From contig VXTR01000088.1 of NCBI GenBank assembly GCA_009837355.1, positions 1 to 45,379 of the forward strand: DNA of 45,379 nt, written 5' to 3'. Positions 44,028 to 45,379 of the stretch are shown here, one piece after another. The position numbers were made by a program, and so were the translations under genes. Numbering within the stretch: the first letter of the stretch is position 1; each line of letters begins with the position of its first letter. Origin of the DNA: Chloroflexota bacterium. GTDB taxonomy: Bacteria; Chloroflexota; Dehalococcoidia; Lucifugimonadales; UBA3495. The notes under the pieces are model-generated. The model was not told the DNA's origin, did no database searches, and saw only the letters and a list, made by a program, of their open reading frames with translations.

Positions 44028-45011
44028 ATGGCAACCCTGACCCACCGTCGCATTGGCGCTCATCCCTGGCCGGCCTTCGCCGGCTTTGCCGTCGCCGTGG
44101 CCGGCCTCGTCGCCATGGTCATTTCGCTTTTCTTCCCCATCACCGGGCTGTTTCCGAAGCCCTGGCCCGTGGAACCGCTGGCCTACCTCGGCATCGCCGG
44201 GGTGGTAATCGGCCTCGCTCTGGCCGTCGGAGCCTACGTCACCGACGGCCAGCGCCGGCGTCATTCCAACGGTTTTCAGGACGTGGGCGACTGGAGCCGC
44301 CTTACCGAGCAGCAATTTGAAACCTTCCAGCACGACCTCGGCCGACCCATGCGTCGCATCCTGGGCAAGTGCCGGGAGGTGCGCGGTGTACTCGCCGCCA
44401 CCGGCGAGGACGTATCAATCGTAGTGCACGAACTGCTCGATGAAATCGAGGAACAGGCCCCCTCCTTCCGGCTGATGATGGCCAATATGCAGGTCATGAT
44501 TAACCTGGAAACCCCCGAAGCCCCGGCCGAATCCTATCCCGTGGAGCCCACCGCCGTGGTCAGTCGCATCGTCGAACGTTATACCGGCCAGGCGATGGAA
44601 CAGGGCAAAGACATCGCCTGGTGGTCCGAACCCCAGGAATTCGGGCTGGTCTATTCCGACGCCGCGGCCCTGGAGCACATCATCGCCAACCTCGTGGACA
44701 ACGCCCTGCGCTACGGAGGCGACTACATCGAGATTTCAACTACCCGCGGCGCCGAAACCTTCCGGGTTGACGTTACCGACAATGGCCCGGGCATCCCCGC
44801 TCACTACCGCAGCCACCTGTTCACCCGCGGTTGGACGCCCGAAATGGGCCGCAGCGAGGAAAAAACCTCCTCCGGCCTCGGCCTCTACATCAGCCGCACC
44901 CTGGCCCATCGCTACGGAGGCGAACTGTCCGTAACCTCCGTGGTTGCCCCGCAGCCCGACCACTGCACTACCTTCACCCTGACTCTCCCAGTAGGCGCGC
45001 CGGAAGCCTGA
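44028..45011 (+). CDS. Sensor histidine kinase
   Basis: This 327-residue membrane kinase has two hydrophobic segments (15-40 and 50-71), separated by a very short outside loop of ~10 residues, so sensing is probably within the membrane or in the cytosol. A dimerisation/phosphorylation segment with H102 (QHDLGRPMRRIL) and an ATP-binding HATPase_c domain follow: N box LVDNALRYGGDYIEI, G1 DNGPGIP, and G2 SSGLGLYISRTLAHRYGGEL. A KEEKTS-like lid (SEEKTSSGL) is seen. It is paired with the response regulator 9 nt upstream. Confidence 0.88.
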   Translation: MATLTHRRIGAHPWPAFAGFAVAVAGLVAMVISLFFPITGLFPKPWPVEPLAYLGIAGVVIGLALAVGAYVTDGQRRRHSNGFQDVGDWSRLTEQQFETFQHDLGRPMRRILGKCREVRGVLAATGEDVSIVVHELLDEIEEQAPSFRLMMANMQVMINLETPEAPAESYPVEPTAVVSRIVERYTGQAMEQGKDIAWWSEPQEFGLVYSDAAALEHIIANLVDNALRYGGDYIEISTTRGAETFRVDVTDNGPGIPAHYRSHLFTRGWTPEMGRSEEKTSSGLGLYISRTLAHRYGGELSVTSVVAPQPDHCTTFTLTLPVGAPEA

Positions 45012-45085
45012 CGCCGCCGCCGACTTCAAACGCCTGGGACGGTTCGCCCATCCGCCAGCCGTCCCGCCCCGAGCAGCCTGACACT

Positions 45086-45379
45086 TTGCGCCAGAGTATA
45101 TTAGCAGCCAGCCTCGCCCTCCTGCTGGTCTTGGTGTTTATGGCCGTGTGGGGACGCGCGCTGCCCGGAGCGCCCCAATGGCCCCTGATCACGGCCCGCG
45201 TCGAGCCTGCGCCAACTCCGGCTCCGACCCGGCTGCCGCCGCCCGCCCCGACGCCGACCATCGCACCCACGCTCACGCCAACCCCGGCTCCGACGCAGCC
45301 GCCGCCCACGACCACCCCGACGCCAACCCCGCCGCCCACGTTGACGCCCACGCCTGTTCCCACACAGCCGCCGCCCACG
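45086..45379 (+). CDS. Membrane-anchored Pro/Thr-rich protein, cut by right edge
   Basis: Reading from a TTG at 45086, the first ~22 residues are a hydrophobic anchor (ILAASLALLLVLVFMAVWG), followed by ~60 residues almost only of P, T and A with recurring PTPAPT, PTLTPTP and QPPPT units. This looks like a secreted or membrane-tethered protein with a rigid Pro-Thr stalk, with its functional domain beyond the window. No strong ribosome site is visible; the start is uncertain and could lie further upstream. It follows the kinase gene by ~75 nt on the same strand. The Pro/Thr repeats are low complexity at the DNA level (CCGACGCCAACC-type). Confidence 0.6.
   Translation, partial: MRQSILAASLALLLVLVFMAVWGRALPGAPQWPLITARVEPAPTPAPTRLPPPAPTPTIAPTLTPTPAPTQPPPTTTPTPTPPPTLTPTPVPTQPPPT

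Noticed and set aside
45240-45379. DNA tandem repeat or minisatellite at the right edge
   Set aside because: The periodicity follows codons for Pro and Thr in one open frame and is imperfect, so it is better read as a low-complexity protein stalk.

Overview
The window is a high-GC, densely coded bacterial chromosome segment. A complete F1Fo-ATP synthase operon next to Rex, a two-component system, many flavin-dependent monooxygenase and enolase-superfamily genes, an EtfD-like Fe-S oxidoreductase and CTCCCTCTCCC-type interspersed repeats together suggest a Chloroflexota bacterium, perhaps of the Dehalococcoidia/SAR202 kind. This is an inference from gene content; there is no rRNA gene to test it.

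Layout. 1-5.3 kb: the 3' part of the window's first gene (a Na/Pi-cotransporter-like protein, minus strand), then a decayed prophage fragment (portal, large terminase broken by an in-frame amber codon, zinc-ribbon protein, and a divergent Cys-rich HTH protein). Repeat elements have been inserted into the phage genes in frame. 5.3-16 kb: a catabolic and accessory region with an acyl-CoA dehydrogenase, a RAM-domain protein, two luciferase-like monooxygenases, a mandelate-racemase-like enzyme, a NIPSNAP protein, an alpha/beta hydrolase, a PPOX protein and a GNAT. Embedded in it are two paralogous, very divergent tubulin/FtsZ-like proteins (8.1-11.2 kb), which I regard as the most interesting system here. 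15.8-20 kb: an MFS transporter, a Cys-rich ArsM-like methyltransferase, and two ABC ATPases with no permease.

20-26.5 kb: housekeeping genes (bS21, FmdB, Dtd, NadC, RsmD, CoaD, a DivIVA-like coiled-coil protein that appears to start at ATA, and a bifunctional-nuclease-domain protein) with DinB, CMD and a DUF433 antitoxin beside a truncated DUF5615 toxin. 26.6-33.8 kb: the atp operon in the order I/Z-a-c-b-delta-alpha-gamma-beta-epsilon, preceded by a strong sigma70-like promoter. It converges on rex, which is divergent from a DUF503 gene. 34.8-38.4 kb: a higBA toxin-antitoxin module with a perfect palindrome over its -35 box, a frameshifted alpha/beta hydrolase, and an EtfD-type membrane Fe-S oxidoreductase.

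38.6-45.4 kb: pyrG, a transaldolase/fructose-6-phosphate aldolase, rho, a Uma2 nuclease, a response regulator and histidine kinase pair, and the start of a Pro/Thr-rich membrane-anchored protein that runs off the right edge.

The recurring promoter type is TTGAC(A/G), 16-18 nt, TANNAT. It was located by eye upstream of the tubulin-like genes, the phage genes, atp, rex, higBA, arsM, rpsU, pyrG and others.
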